Assembly: GCA_035610835.1 (NCBI GenBank)
Contig: CM069455.1
Location: 48,320,868-48,384,867 of the forward strand
DNA length: 64,000 bases
From: Ophiura sarsii
Lineage: Eukaryota > Echinodermata > Ophiuroidea > Amphilepidida > Ophiuridae
Reading direction: 5' to 3'
The notes under the pieces are model-generated. The model was given only the letters and a program-made list of their open reading frames with translations. It made no database searches and was not told the origin of the DNA. The translations under genes and the position numbers were made by a program. This document shows, piece after piece, positions 10,820 through 22,440 of the stretch (its first letter is position 1; the number at the start of each line of letters is the position of its first letter).

Positions 10820-12109
10820 TCAACTCTCAGTTCTGATCGGGTATAGTAGTGATTCTGCATTGCGCGTTGCATCTCTATTCTGAGCTTCTAAGTCTTCACG
10901 CTTTTCTAAGTACGCTGTCAAGATGGTATCGATAAGACCTTCCATTTCGGCTGCCTTCTCTCTTATTTCTTCCGCGAGTTCCTTAACTTGTTTTTTACAA
11001 TCTGCGTTGTCCTGTTTGCCTGTCTTCTTATTATCCTCTCTGGCTGCAAACAGACTAACATCTTCGGAACTTCTTTGACCATCTTCGACGCCATGATTGG
11101 TCGAATTTTCCCCACCACCTTCACGTGCGCCCTTTTTTGATTTCCACCCCATCTTGATTGCACAAACTGCGTTGTCCTCTTTACGACCTGCATTTTTATT
11201 ATTCTCTCCGGCTGCAAGCATACTAACATCTTCTGAACTTCTTTGACCATCTTCAACGCCATTATTGGTCGAATTTTCCCTACCACCTTCACGTGCGACC
11301 TTTTTCGATTTCCAACCCATATTGATGTCCATTGCGCCCGACACGCAATCCCATATTCCAAAACCAATCGATAACGCAGCCCCTGCAGAAGCAAGGATCA
11401 CGGCTGTTTTACTGCCAGCTGTAGCTAGCATTCGACTACCAATCTTAACTTCCGACCATATTGCTTTAATAGATATCTGAGCAACGTCGGTTGACAATTC
11501 TGCTACTTCCAAAAGTTTGAGGGTAGTCACGGCCACACCCACTATCCTGGTTATAGTAAGCCCGATGGATACAGGAGAACCCGCTATCATCAGGATTTTA
11601 AATCCAGATTTGATCAATTTCTAGAGATGCCGCTTTCCCTTCTCACTACTAAAATACTCGTAGCCGGTCTGGAATGCCTCGTCGTATTTCTTTATAATGT
11701 CTATGATTTTTTTAATTTTCTCACAGATTTGGTCAAATGCTTTCTTGCTTTGACTTTTCTTCCACCTATTAAAACCGACCTTTGCTAGCGCTCCACCAAA
11801 TGACGCGCTCGTTCCGCCAATACTGATGCCTAATCCCGTGAAGGTTAACACCAAAGAGACACCCAGAGTGAACGGTGCCTCCGCGATGCCACCCACCATA
11901 AGCCCGCCACCAATGATACCAAGACTCCCACCAACGACTTTTGTCACGCCAGTCCCGATAGCCGTGTTATCCACGAACTTGGCCATGGGTAGGATCGAGT
12001 CTCGGATGTCTGCTTTAATGCCATTCAAGAACGTCACCGGGTCGCACCCAAGTTGTTTATCAGGATTCATAAATTCGTCTTCTGCTTGGGCCATATTTTC
12101 CAGAAGCCT
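10820..12109 (-). pseudogene. ApoL copy B, exon 2 with in-frame TAG
   Basis: The acceptor ccttacag precedes 12109, and the exon starts [13 protein letters not shown]. The frame runs to TAG (11623-11621) after KGKRHL, resumes in the same frame with KLIKSGFKIL, and ends after LLYPIRTES at 10820. The intron to exon 1 is only 446 bp, against about 2 kb in A and C. Confidence 0.82.
10985..11320 (-). repeat. 168-bp in-frame tandem duplication inside ApoL B
   Basis: Two successive 56-codon units begin INMGWKSKK and IKMGWKSKK; each contains NGVEDGQRSSEDVS or HGVEDGQRSSEDVS. The offset between equivalent bases (11321 and 11153) is 168. Copy C has one such unit. Confidence 0.85.
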
Positions 12110-12555
12110 CTGTAAGGATGAAAACAAGCAACCAAAAACATATTGTCAGGACTATTTTACGACAGATTTTAAATTGAAACGACCAGTTGGGTTTTCATAC
12201 CATTTAGGCCTATTTAGACGAATTTGCACCTAAATATTTTGTTAATAGTTTTATCGATAACACGAGCGCTCAGGTCGGGGTCTGTCTATAGTGAGAAATT
12301 CTGGAATACAATATCATGCTCTACCGCTACACATCTTACATGTCTAATAGTTCTCAACAACGAAGTAAACGTCTTTCACACTGGCATACTTGGGACGTCT
12401 ATTCGATACCTTACCGAAATTGTTACCATACAGACGATAATTTTATTAATAAAATAAATAAATTAATAAAATGTTATCAATACATTTTAGTTTGTCAAGT
12501 TCAGATGAGCAACCCGTAGGCTAAATCCTACACGTTTCAGAGTGACTCAGCTTAC

Positions 12556-12646
12556 CACGGCCTCTTCGTCGGTAAGAGGTGTGTCACTCATAACTGCTGT
12601 TGCTGCAGGATATCGCCCTTTTCGAGCTGTAGCAACTGGTATATAT
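12556..12646 (-). CDS. ApoL copy B, exon 1 (MSDTPLTDEEAV)
   Basis: On the minus strand, cctttttcag precedes 12646. The ATG at 12591-12589 opens 12 codons ending GTG, then a gtaagc donor starts at 12555. The protein is nearly identical to exon 1 of copy C (MSDTPLTDEEAL) and similar in its last residues to copy A (TEEEAM). Confidence 0.75.
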
Positions 12647-12766
12647 CTGAAAAAGGAATAATTTTTAATTCTGATTATTGAAAAAGAAGGTTACAACATT
12701 TTGACGAAAGAAAATGTAGTAGGCCTAGTGCATCTTTGGTGTAAGATATTTTAACAGTCTGAAGCT

Positions 12767-13548
12767 GCATTCAGACAGGCGTAAATTCGTTCTGAGTAAT
12801 ATAAGGTCGGATTAACGATTTGTCGTGTTAAAGGTCGGAGTAGTGACCGTGTGGACGGCAACCGTGTTAACTAACCCGACCGTACTCCGACCCGATTTAA
12901 TCCTGAGATTTCTCAGGAGTAACGCGCTTAACACGAGCTGCAGTTCGGAGTAGCACGCCCGTGTGGATGCACTTAACACTATATCTCTGGCGTAAACCTT
13001 CGCCAATGATGTGCCACAAACGCATCCGATGCTGCTCATCCCTATCAGATCGTCTGCCTTGAAAAATTACCGCTGTTGCTAATTGCTATCAGAATAGGCA
13101 TTATCTCTTCTATACCACCATCCGAAAATAGGCGAAAAATTAATAACAAAAAGAGAAATTTTGATCTTGAATTCATGTTTATAAGCGAGCGATAAATAAA
13201 CCTAGCTGAAATAATCGAATAAAGGAACCGACTTTTTGGAAATAACGGAATAAATTGTATTGTAAACTGGAAACCAATGCTTAGCACCAGGCTGCTGAAA
13301 ACGGGATTCGAAATAATCAGAACTCGCGCGGTTGTCATCGGTAAAGGTCAAAGGGTGCGGTGTGTGTACTTCCGACATTTACTCCTAAGCCACCTGCGAT
13401 GGTCGTGTTAACTTTGTCAGAAAACTTCAGAGTAACGTTGCATTTAGTACCGTGTAGACAACTGTCCGGAGTAGAGGAAATATTTGTGGAATTTTGATTG
13501 CTGCAGGGTCTAAATTTACGCCGATCACTTATGCCCGTCTGAACATGC
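12767..13548. mobile_element. Palindromic DNA element upstream of ApoL B
   Basis: Ends gcattcagacaggcgtaaat and tttacgccgatcacttatgc followed by ccgtctgaacatgc are inverted. Internal blocks with gtgtta, cggagta and gtgtggacg recur on both arms. No transposase ORF. Superfamily not assigned. Confidence 0.55.
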
Positions 13549-13743
13549 CTATGTCTTTACACTAATCTGTATCTCATTCAAATGAGGTACATTAGTGTAA
13601 CGGCTCTATTACGGAATTAAGCTGTCATAATCCTTTAATCCTTTAATACATTCCACGCAGACGACAGTTCTAAAATGTTTCAAAAATGTCAACATTATTG
13701 AATTTCATAACCATAACCATATTTGGAATCACCATGATAAATG

Positions 13744-14655
13744 GTACACATATCAGGGATAAAGGGATAAGAAACTCCCAAGACAAAACCCCGATTATCT
13801 TGACCTTAATAGTTTGTCGCAACTGGTATAGGTGGCGCGCTTTAATTTCCAAATAGTAGGGGGCTAAGGGATTATTTGGTACACATTCTTCTAAAAACAC
13901 CAAATTGGACCCATATGTTGCTCGAACCATATACTCTTTGGATTTTTGATGGATGCCAAAATTGGAGCCTTCTGGGAGGGACGGCCATATTGGCCAATTC
14001 CAATATGGCCGCCATACTAAGGGATCAAAAATTCAAATTGCTTCAATTAAGCTGACAAGCATACCAAATTGTTTGTCCGATGTGTGGTTACTGAAATATT
14101 GAGCAAAACGTGAAAACGGTCGTTGACCTTTGCTTTTGGGGGTCAAAATTTGAACATGCTCCGATTTTGTCAAATTGTTCGTCAGATCACAATGGTTCAA
14201 GAAATGGTAATTGTCACCGTGACCTGGAGTCGTTTTTGTGCCTTATACAGGGTCGAAAGGTCACAATCCCTATCATACGCCTAGATACGCCCAAAGCAAA
14301 GGTCAACGACCTTTTCACGTTTTGCTCAATATCTCAGTAACCACACATCGGAAGTTGTCCTGGTGCTCAGACAAACAATTTGAATTTTTGATTCCCCAGT
14401 ATGGCGGCCGTATTGGAATTGGCCAGTATGGCCGTCCCAGAGGTCTCCAATTTTGGCATCCATCAAAAATCAAAAGAGTATGGTATGAGCAACATATGGG
14501 CCAAATTTTGTGCTTTTAGACGAATGTGAACTAAACCTCCCCTGTGATGCCTTAACAGCCCCAACTATGATTGCTTAATCGCGTGTCGCAACTGTTATAG
14601 AGTGCGCTATGTTATGGGCCAAATCAAAACAATGCACAGATTGTGAGATTCAATC
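13744..14655. mobile_element. Large palindromic insertion inside MITE copy 3
   Basis: Arms around 13878-14170 and 14270-14530 are inverted complements: gtcgttgacctttgctttt against aaagcaaaggtcaacgac, and accatatactctttgg against a related block near 14475. The arms contain tggccaattccaatatggcc and its counterpart. No ORF. Confidence 0.65.
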
Positions 14656-14746
14656 GCCTGCACATATGCCTAGTTTACGTTCAGTAATTCAAAAGATAAG
14701 AAGACCTTAAAAGTTGGGAAAGCTTTCTATAACATCTGTTTATATA

Positions 14747-15764
14747 CAGGGTGTCTCAAAAAACCCGTGCACGTGTTTACCCAGCTTATTGACAGTGAAC
14801 TTATAGAATTTGGTGAAACAATTGTATACATATTGATAGCCATAACGGTTAGCTTTCATTTTCCGTTTATTTCATCTGATTTGGTTTTGTCAATCTTGAG
14901 ATATGACCAATTAACTAAAGCTACCTAAAGTCGACGTTGTGCCACTTTACAGTTTACAATGAATAGAAAGGGTTACTCAGGAGAGGGGGGTAGTTACCAC
15001 CCCCTAAAAAAATCCAATCCGAAATGCAGAGTATGCTTCTTTGGGTACCATGTTATAGCTAGAGGTTCCCTCTATCCATACATACTAAAACAAGTACAAA
15101 CATCCCACGCATGACGTCACAATGACGTCACCAAACATGGCCGACCACAAAATCCCGCCGTATTCGCTGGACAGTGAAATATCATAGAAATCTTCGCCAA
15201 AAAAGTTCTAAATATCGGAATTTCACCAGGTTTTTTGCTTATAAGTGATGGAAATGGTGTTTCTAACATAGGCCTATGCTAAAATATTTCAGGAACATAC
15301 AACAAAAAATATTTTTCAAAATGGCGATTTAAAAAAAAAAGGTGAGGTGGCAACCACCCCCTACTATCGGACTTTGACGGCTTACCCTACCCCTGGGTAA
15401 AGTGGCAGCCTCAATTTATTTTCGTCAAAATGAGCGCAGGGAATGTAAAAGCGATCACCTAGACGCCCAAGGTCACTGTTCTTTGCGTTCTAGCGCAATC
15501 GGCGACCACCCTCCCTTAAGAGGACGAGGGTTTTAATGCTTATCTTAAGCATTCTTTCCGTAAAAGTGGCACAATTTCGATTTTAGGTGCTTTAGTTAAT
15601 TGATCATATCTCAGGATTGACAAAACCAAATTAGATGAAATAAACGGCATATGAAAGCTAAGTGTTTGGTCTATCAATATGTATATAATTGTTACACCAA
15701 ATCCTAGAAGTTCATGGTCAATAAGTTGGTTAAACACGTGCACGGTTTTTTTTTAGACACCCTG
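14747..15764. mobile_element. Mariner-like non-autonomous element, copy 1 (TA target)
   Basis: CAGGGTGTCTCAAAAAA at the left and an inverted TTTTTTAGACACCCTG at the right, each flanked by TA. The inverted match continues for over 100 bp (gtgcacgtgtttaccc.., cttattgaccatgaact). No transposase is visible. It is inserted in MITE copy 3. A sister element is at 16469-17011. Confidence 0.75.
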
Positions 15765-16390
15765 TATGGGGAAAATATATAGCCGCGTGGAAAAGGTTAA
15801 CACAGAATTCGTCCTAGGCTAATTCCGTGCAGTCTTACATAATAAGGATAAACCGAAAATGTGCGTTAAAAATAAAATTTATATACCTCAAACAATACAA
15901 AATATACAATTACATTTATGTCTCCAAGTAAATAATAAGCCTGCAATGACATTACGTTTCCTTGTGCAAATAATGTTATTGGTTACAAAAAGCAAAGTGG
16001 CCCAAGTGGTTTTGATGCGACTATTTGTTGGCCACATCTCCGTAATTAACCATTGATTTAAAAGAAACTCGAAAAATATTTTTGAAATGTCTTAAATATC
16101 AATTGTGCCGGATATCGAATGGTTCAACCCTATGAAAATCGTTAGAAACTATTTGAAAATCAGGGAAACTGTGGACTCATCAGGGTAACTCGGTAGAATA
16201 TTAATTTAAATTCCAATTAGATTTTTATTTGCAAAGTAATTTATTTGTAAAACCACTCGGAATAAGGCGCTTCCCAAAAACCTGATTTACTATATGATTG
16301 GGTATGCCCTTAAATCCACTTTTGTTTGGGAAATCCAAATGTTGAGCAACACAAGATGAGTAACAAAAGGCGCACCTGGCGTTTTGGATA

Positions 16391-16417
16391 CCGGGGGGGG
16401 GGGGGGGGGGGGGGGGC
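16391..16417 (+). repeat. Poly-G run
   Basis: It follows gcgcacctggcgttttggat and accg. The same lead-in precedes the poly-G run at about 17631. Confidence 0.85.
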
Positions 16418-16468
16418 GTTACAGAATAAACCGCCTTTGGGTAAAATAATTGACTGAATTACTTTATA

Positions 16469-17011
16469 CAGGGTGTCCCCAAAACAACTGTGCACGTGTT
16501 TACCCAACTTATTGACCACGAGGTTCCGTAATTTGGTGTATTATGTTTATACATATTGAGAGACTAAACGCTTTAGATGCCGTTTATTTCATCTGATTTG
16601 GTTTTTTCAATCCTGAGATATGACCATAAGCTACCTAAAATCGACGTTGGGTTTAAATAATAGAATGAGTGTCTGTGTAGCCAAACAGAACTGAATATTT
16701 TAAAAATTCAGACCGAATGCCTCCACCCTCCCCTAACGTTTCAAGACGGATTGATACACAAGATCAAGTTAGTATCGTTGATGCTTATAAGCATTCTTGC
16801 TGCTGTAAAAGTGGCACAACATCGATTTTAGGTATAGCTTTAGTTAATTGATCATATCTAAAGGCTGACAAAACCAAATCAGATGAAATAAACGGCATCT
16901 GAAAGTTAAGCGTTTAGTCCTTGAAGATGTATGAAATGTTACACCAAATTACGGAACCTCATGGTCAATAAGTTGGGTAAACCTGTGCACAGTCTTTTTG
17001 GGGACACCCTG
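16469..17011. mobile_element. Mariner-like non-autonomous element, copy 2
   Basis: CAGGGTGTCCCCAAAA and inverted TTTTTGGGGACACCCTG, with TA on both sides (16467-16468 and 17012-17013). It shares the cacgtgtttacccaacttat block with copy 1. Confidence 0.78.
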
Positions 17012-17628
17012 TATAACGAAGGTTAAAGAGGCTTTAAAATGGTATACTCATTATAATATAACTTCCTTTTTTTCTGACAAATATTGTGATTCTCACCGAT
17101 TGACCCACTTTTGATCATTACATCTAATGACACCCCCACCCCTTCTTATGACATAAACACTCTTAAGCGCTGGATTTACTCCACCAACGCCCTAACGCTT
17201 GCGCTTCCACACATGCGCAATTAACACCGCTTACGACTTTTACGAAACAATGCTTGATCAGAAGAAAAAAAGGTTTTCAAATAATTAGATCAGTCTACGA
17301 CTTGGGGAAAGCGGCAAACGCTGGACCCAACGCTGAGGTTGAAACACTTTGCCTGCCTCCTTACATCATTTCCCGAGCTCCCAGTCATAAAATACGGCAC
17401 GTAATTGGTGTTAATAAAACTATTTTTGCTGATGGAATAACGTTGCGCATGCCAATAGTTCAAATAGTAGGCCTAAGATGAAAAGGTAGAAAAGGATATT
17501 AAATAACACGTGTTTAGATCTTGTATTGTTATCGCAGGACGCAGGTGCGTTTGCGTTTGTCTGTCAGTGTCACATGGTTCATGACACAAATTTCAACAAA
17601 AGGTGCACCTGGCGTTTTGGCTACCGAG

Positions 17629-17630
<2 letters not shown>

Positions 17631-17661
<31 letters not shown>
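17631..17661 (+). repeat. Poly-G run (about 31 bases)
   Basis: Near the left border of the segmental duplication; the partner copy has a 47-base poly-G run at the matching place. Confidence 0.9.
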
Positions 17662-17662
<1 letters not shown>

Positions 17663-17773
17663 GGAGGGACACTTCATAAAAAGGAATAATGGTAATGATC
17701 GGTCAAATCAAGGCATGGGTCACATCGAGGATGGGAGTGGAGTGGAGGAGAGGGAAGGGGAAAGACGAAAGTA

Positions 17774-19137
17774 CAGGGTGTGTCAACAAAATGACCCGTG
17801 GAGCTATCGTTATCAAATTATATACACCCACTGTAAAAAATAATTACCCAGTATATGGTGTAAAATATTACACATCTCAGCGGTTCTGGGGAAACATGGT
17901 CGTCACTGGAGTAAGCTTTACACAGCAAAGGGGAGTAACAAATTTATACCAGTTCGGAGTAACATTTTACCGAAAATGGGGTAACTTTTACACAATTGCT
18001 CGCATGTTTCCCCAGAACCGCTGAATGGGGTAAACTTTACCAAATTCAACAGCGGTAGTAGTTTTACCCCTCAATTGTGTATTATTTTACACATAAATGG
18101 GGTTAAATATTCTTACCCCATAGAGTTGTGTAATATTTTTACAACTGTTTGTGTACATTTGTTATAGATATTTACACAATTTTGTGTAAACATGATGAAA
18201 CCTGCAGGAAATAAATTACACATCACAATGAAATGAACATCACTGAATACATTTATTCAATTTTTGCAAAAGCCTTTATTCTGAACATGTTTCTTTCAAC
18301 GTTACACATGAGCTTTTTATTGCCATTATTTCAAGGTATGTGTTTCTATTGATATCCTAAATATGTCATTATCAAATCATTGCATGCATCATGTGAAAAC
18401 TTCCAAACGGTCTGAGTACTATACGGAGGATACCAACCAAGTACATTGTTCATATGTTTGATTGAAGTGATAAGCTTAAACTTTTATAAACACATGCAAT
18501 GCATGCATGCAGGTCATTTTTTTATCGTCATGTACCGTGCTTTACCAGCCTGTATATGTTTTTGAGTCAGCGTACACCTTTAAATTTGATAATGACATAT
18601 ATAGGATATCAATAGAAACACATACCTTGAAATAATGGCAATAAAAAGCTCATGTCGTTTTCCATCAGGAACACCGCACCGTCTTCGACGCCATCATTGC
18701 AGCATGTGTCGTTCGTATAGTCAAGTTTCGCACATCATTTTGGCAATAAATGCCGCGCGCGGTGTCATCATGGTTGCTTTTACCCCGTTGCCGGGGAAAC
18801 CGTCACTCATCTGCCACGGTAAAAGTTTACCGGTGTGTGTTGTGAATCAAAAATTGTTTATTCACTCATTTTGGGGTAAAAAATGCACAATATTTCACCC
18901 CATTCACTTTACCGCTCGAAAAATTACCACCCCTTTTAACTGTGCCCCGGCATGTGCGATTCAGCTTTGGCCGCTTAACATGTGCAGAGGACTCATAGAA
19001 TTAGAATCACCATTCAGTGTGTAATTGAACATAATCAATACAATCATTAATAAACTACCTAATACTAGTAATAGCCTACATCTTGATAGTTAGTGTCAAA
19101 AAGTATCCCTCATTTGAGATTTTGTTGACACGCCCTG
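17774..19137. mobile_element. Mariner-like element with nested insertion
   Basis: CAGGGTGTGTCAACAAAATG at the left, inverted ATTTTGTTGACACGCCCTG at the right, TA on both sides. The partner copy from 33612 lacks the stretch 17829-18944, which marks that stretch as a later insertion. Confidence 0.7.
17829..18944. mobile_element. Nested DNA element with internal hairpins
   Basis: Ends CACTGTAAAAAATAATTACC and inverted GGTGGTAATTTTT / CACAGTTAAAA. It holds a hairpin with ctcagcggttctggggaaac (17876 onward) against gtttccccagaaccgctgaa (about 18005-18024). A longer inverted pair lies at about 18304-18378 and 18586-18655 (tgccattatttcaaggtatg and its complement). It is absent at the homologous site in the partner duplication. 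Confidence 0.65.
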
Positions 19138-19248
19138 TAGTTTCAATGTTCCTGATGTTCATACTGTAAATTATATGAATCCCCTACCAAATCCCCTTAC
19201 CAACGTTTTAAATGCAAGCTAAGTTATTTTTCCTGGTATTCGGTATAT

Positions 19249-20510
19249 AGTTTCAGTTTCAGTTTCAGTTTTATTTTCACCATAGTATATAATACATCAT
19301 ACAAGCAAATTATTAGAAAACAAAGGTGGGGAAAACCAAAAGGAGCACAGCTCGAAGTGTATTGGTCACCCTGATAAATTCATGATAAATATGATAGTTT
19401 CTTAAAAGTACTACAACAAGAAGACGACTACAAACAAGAGACAGACAGGATATGTGTAAACAAGACCGGACATGACATGTGCAACTAAACACTAAAGTGT
19501 AGGCAGTAATGATGGCATCAGCTATAAGATAATAATCTCATGTGGTACAATTTATCATGGCAAACGGTAAACCTTAAACTTTAAAATAATATGAAAGAAG
19601 ATATATCTTAAACTTTCTTGTAAACACATATGATTTGGCATTTTTAAACTCGCTGTTCACTGAATTCCATAAGGGGCGATATATTGAAGAAATGCGTGTT
19701 GGATAGCTATGAATTGATCTATTTTTAATTAAATAATCGGCAAAAGTATCGGGAAGATTGTTGAATGCGTGATTATACATAAATAAAAAAAAAGAGTCAG
19801 CTTGTGAATATCATAAATTGTCAGGGTATTAAACTTCTTGAATAAGGGCGGGGTAGGTCAAGCCAGTGAGACTCGAAGGCACCTCCTCTGACACCATAAT
19901 GGTGAAGTTTTGCAAGAAGAATGTCATGATCAATGGTGTCGAAGGCCTTCGAGAGGTCCAAGAAGATTCCCATTGTATGTAACCATTTATCAAGGTCTGT
20001 AGCAATCTTATCATATGTGTCAAGGAGTGCCATGTAATAAGAGAGTTTTTTCTGAATCCAAATTGACAGTTATGAAGCAAATTATGACGTTCAAGAAAAT
20101 CATATAATCTTTTATCAATGATCTTTTCAATTTTTTTAGAAAACACGGTTAAAACTGAAATAGGACGATAATTAAAACACGGGTAAAACTGAAATAGGAC
20201 GATAATTATTACATAAAGTAGTATCACCAGATTTGTGAATGGGAACTACACGTGCAACTTTAAGTTCATCCGGTACAATACCTGAACTGAAAGACAAATT
20301 GATAATATGAGATAATGGCTTTTTAATATGACTAATAATGGTCTTCACAATGTGTGGTTTAATGTCATCGAAACCACTGCTATAGTCTATCCATCTGAGA
20401 GCGATCTTTGGTGCTCGGATGGGCAGGGGAGATGAGTAAAAATAAGATGTGCTGTCTTCTGGCGTATATTTGCTAGTTGTCGAAGGATCCCATTTTATTC
20501 CAACCTCCGG
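19249..20510 (-). mobile_element. CR1/L2-like LINE, reverse transcriptase remnant
   Basis: On the minus strand RT blocks read in order: DIKPHIVKTIISHIKKPLSH, VPDELKVARVVPIHKSGD, NYRPISVL, then [28 protein letters not shown] (catalytic-region motif) and [11 protein letters not shown]. Frameshifts separate them. The middle of the RT with the YxDD box is deleted, and a C-terminal piece (NRSIHSYPTRISSIYRP, then KFKIYLLSYY) follows at 19780-19574. The 3' end at 19249-19278 carries a short TGAAAC-type repeat, typical of this LINE group. Inactive. Confidence 0.8.
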
Positions 20511-20690
20511 TCGAACCTCATCTATAATGTGAATTGAAACAACTAAGCTGCCTTAATGCAAACACACACAACACTGTTCCAATGCATATTATTCTCATCA
20601 CACACATGCACATAGCAGCTACGTCTAGTGTACCATTCAAAGAGAGACAAATATCGAACCATTTGCGCATTATCTGAAATCAAAAGGCTT

Positions 20691-20858
20691 TGAAATCGTC
20701 ACCTGTGATTTCGGCCTATGAATATAATCACAAAGCTGGAAAAGATCAAAAGTGATGGACTTTGAACATTTACCATAATCGTCACCTGTGATTTCGGCAT
20801 ATGAATAGAATCTCAAAGCTGAAAAAGATCGAAAGTGATGGACTTTTTAACATTTAGC
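20691..20858 (+). repeat. Tandem pair of an 85-bp unit
   Basis: aatcgtcacctgtgatttcg and agtgatggactttgaacatt occur twice about 85 bp apart, with few differences. Confidence 0.8.
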
Positions 20859-20980
20859 ATATTGTAGGAGGCCACATTTAATTTTTATTTGCTATCTTGT
20901 AATGTTTCCAACAGTAAATAATGTATATTTTCACTCGGATTAGCCGGGCCTATAGAAAGATAAAATGGTTGTAAAATGAT

Positions 20981-21373
20981 ATGAATCTCCGTATCCCTAT
21001 GTTCTGTCTGCATGTCCGAATCAATCAGATTTCCTTGTTAAGTATAGAAAGAAACAAATACGCTTACAATGATATGGTATCAATATTGAAAGGTATGATT
21101 TTCATATTCAAACAAATATTATACAATTTGAACGTTGACAAACTAAATAAAGTTTATTTTCTGACTTATAAAATGAAAGGTTGTCTTCATCGGGGTCTCT
21201 CACTCTACATGTACCTGTTCATAGAGGCTTGTAGTTCAGTAGAGCTTAAAATGGCACCAAATAAGACCATTAAAGATGAGATGCAGCCAGTGCTTGCCAA
21301 ATTGAAAGCATTTTTTGAAATGGAGAAATTGGGAAGGGAAAGCTACCTGTCTTTGCAACGTCAATTAAACTGA
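20981..21373 (+). other. Open frame of 130 codons, coding status doubtful
   Basis: The part from ATG at about 21251 (MAPNKTIKDEMQPVLAKLKA) to a TGA at 21373 looks more protein-like than its surroundings: charged and helix-forming. The N-terminal part is low-quality hydrophobic sequence starting at a non-ATG codon. No splice partner, domain or homologue is recognised. It may be a small gene or exon, or a transposon remnant within segmental duplication copy 1. Confidence 0.2.
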
Positions 21374-22088
21374 CTCTCATGGCACAACTTGGGTTATGAT
21401 GATATAAAAGTAGGTGGATAACATAATTATTTTTTATTGTGGCCGTTTTTCACTCTACTGATTCCATCGATATTTTTGTCAGAAAATAGCCTCCTCTCCC
21501 AGTCAATGGAACGGCTGAGTCACGTGGTTGGAAGATCGGTCTCAGATGGATAGACTATAGTACCAGTTTTGAATGAGAAACAAATATCAACGACTTCCTC
21601 ACCATCGGTTGGAGATAAGAAGAGAGTGTAACAACCAACTCTCAAAAATATCGAAAAAATAGCACGTTCAATTGAAATGTTGTAGTATGCACATAGAGCA
21701 AACACGTCTCGGATATTAAAATGACTGTTAAAAATGTTGTCAATATAATACATTTTTGACCTCCTGAGAAAATTATTGTGAATAATGTAGTTAGTGATCC
21801 AATGGTGTTTTGAAATAAGAGTGAATTTGAAACAAAAAAGCAATACAAAATGATAACGTACCTGTAATATATGACTGTAATGATGCTTTCACATTTATGC
21901 AGTATGTCTTTGTTCTGTCGTGGCGTGTTTTGAAATGTCACGCCATATGTTCCAGGGTATATACGACGATATTCCTAAATATATAATTATTTGTCTAACG
22001 GGAAAATCCCAGTGTCAAAAGTTATTTGACTGTCCTAGGAACCCACTGAACTGTGCACGCGTGGGCTTTGAGAGTTTTCCTCGCGTGG

Positions 22089-22114
22089 GGGTGGGGGGGG
22101 GGGGGGGGGGGGGG
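22089..22114 (+). repeat. Poly-G run (with poly-C at about 22270-22287)
   Basis: Long G homopolymer following gcgtgggggtg. A separate poly-C run follows about 160 bp later. Confidence 0.85.
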
Positions 22115-22440
22115 CGAAAATTGAGTCTATTTTCTCGATAATTTGCGAAATTTGGGTCTATAATAAAGCAAAATCCTTAGAAATGGGTACCATTTTTTCC
22201 AAAATCACCCTTACCCATTACCCTTGGGAAATGGGCAGGCGTTTTGAATATCCAGGGGCACTCCCCAACACCCCCCCCCCCCCCCCCGGGGTTTGCTTCG
22301 TCAACATAATATATTGTTGTTACAAACCTTTGTGCATACTAATCGGCCATGTTGAGTGTAATAAGTTGGAAATTAATTAAGGGATGACTTGCCATTTACA
22401 TAATACAAATATGACTAGAATGAAAATGTTGTAGATACAG

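Larger units (their letters stand above)
10820..12646 (-). pseudogene. Apolipoprotein L-like copy B, disrupted by one stop codon
   Basis: Same two-exon layout as copies A and C: exon 1 at 12646-12556 (ATG at 12591), exon 2 at 12109-10820. Exon 2 carries the ApoL hydrophobic core ([20 protein letters not shown]) and the C-terminal [20 protein letters not shown] block. The frame is broken once, by TAG at 11623-11621, where copy C has a tryptophan codon (TGG). The frame then continues to the normal end. There is also an in-frame 168-bp tandem duplication (about 11320-10985), which repeats the region from MGWKSKK to the acidic linker. The truncated product would keep only the first part of the ApoL domain. 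Splice sites, start and the rest of the frame are intact, so the loss is recent, or it is an allele or assembly error. The 3' flank matches that of copy C, so B and C arose by local duplication. Confidence 0.8.
13643..15800. mobile_element. TTAA MITE copy 3, split by two nested insertions
   Basis: The left end (TTAA, then cattccacgcagacgac) lies near 13643. The right end agccgcgtggaaaaggTTAA is at 15781-15800. The body matches copies 1 and 2 in three pieces: to about 13743, about 14656-14744, and after 15766. The gaps are filled by a palindromic element and a mariner-like element. Confidence 0.65.
17590..22440. repeat. Segmental duplication, copy 1 (partner at about 33290-36235)
   Basis: Blocks shared in the same order with the partner: a poly-G run, then ggacacttcat..aa, gtggagtggagg, acgaaagtacagggtg, gtggagctatcgttatcaaa, gattcagctttggccgc, aatgttcctgatgttcatac, ccaactctcaaaaatatc, tatacgacgatattcctaaa, actaatcggccatgttgagt, and tgacttgccatttacataat. 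Copy 1 alone holds the LINE at 19249-20510 and the nested element at 17829-18944. Confidence 0.75.

Noticed and set aside
12812..13338. Two minus-strand ORFs upstream of ApoL B
   Set aside because: They lie within a palindromic DNA element and have no recognisable domain.
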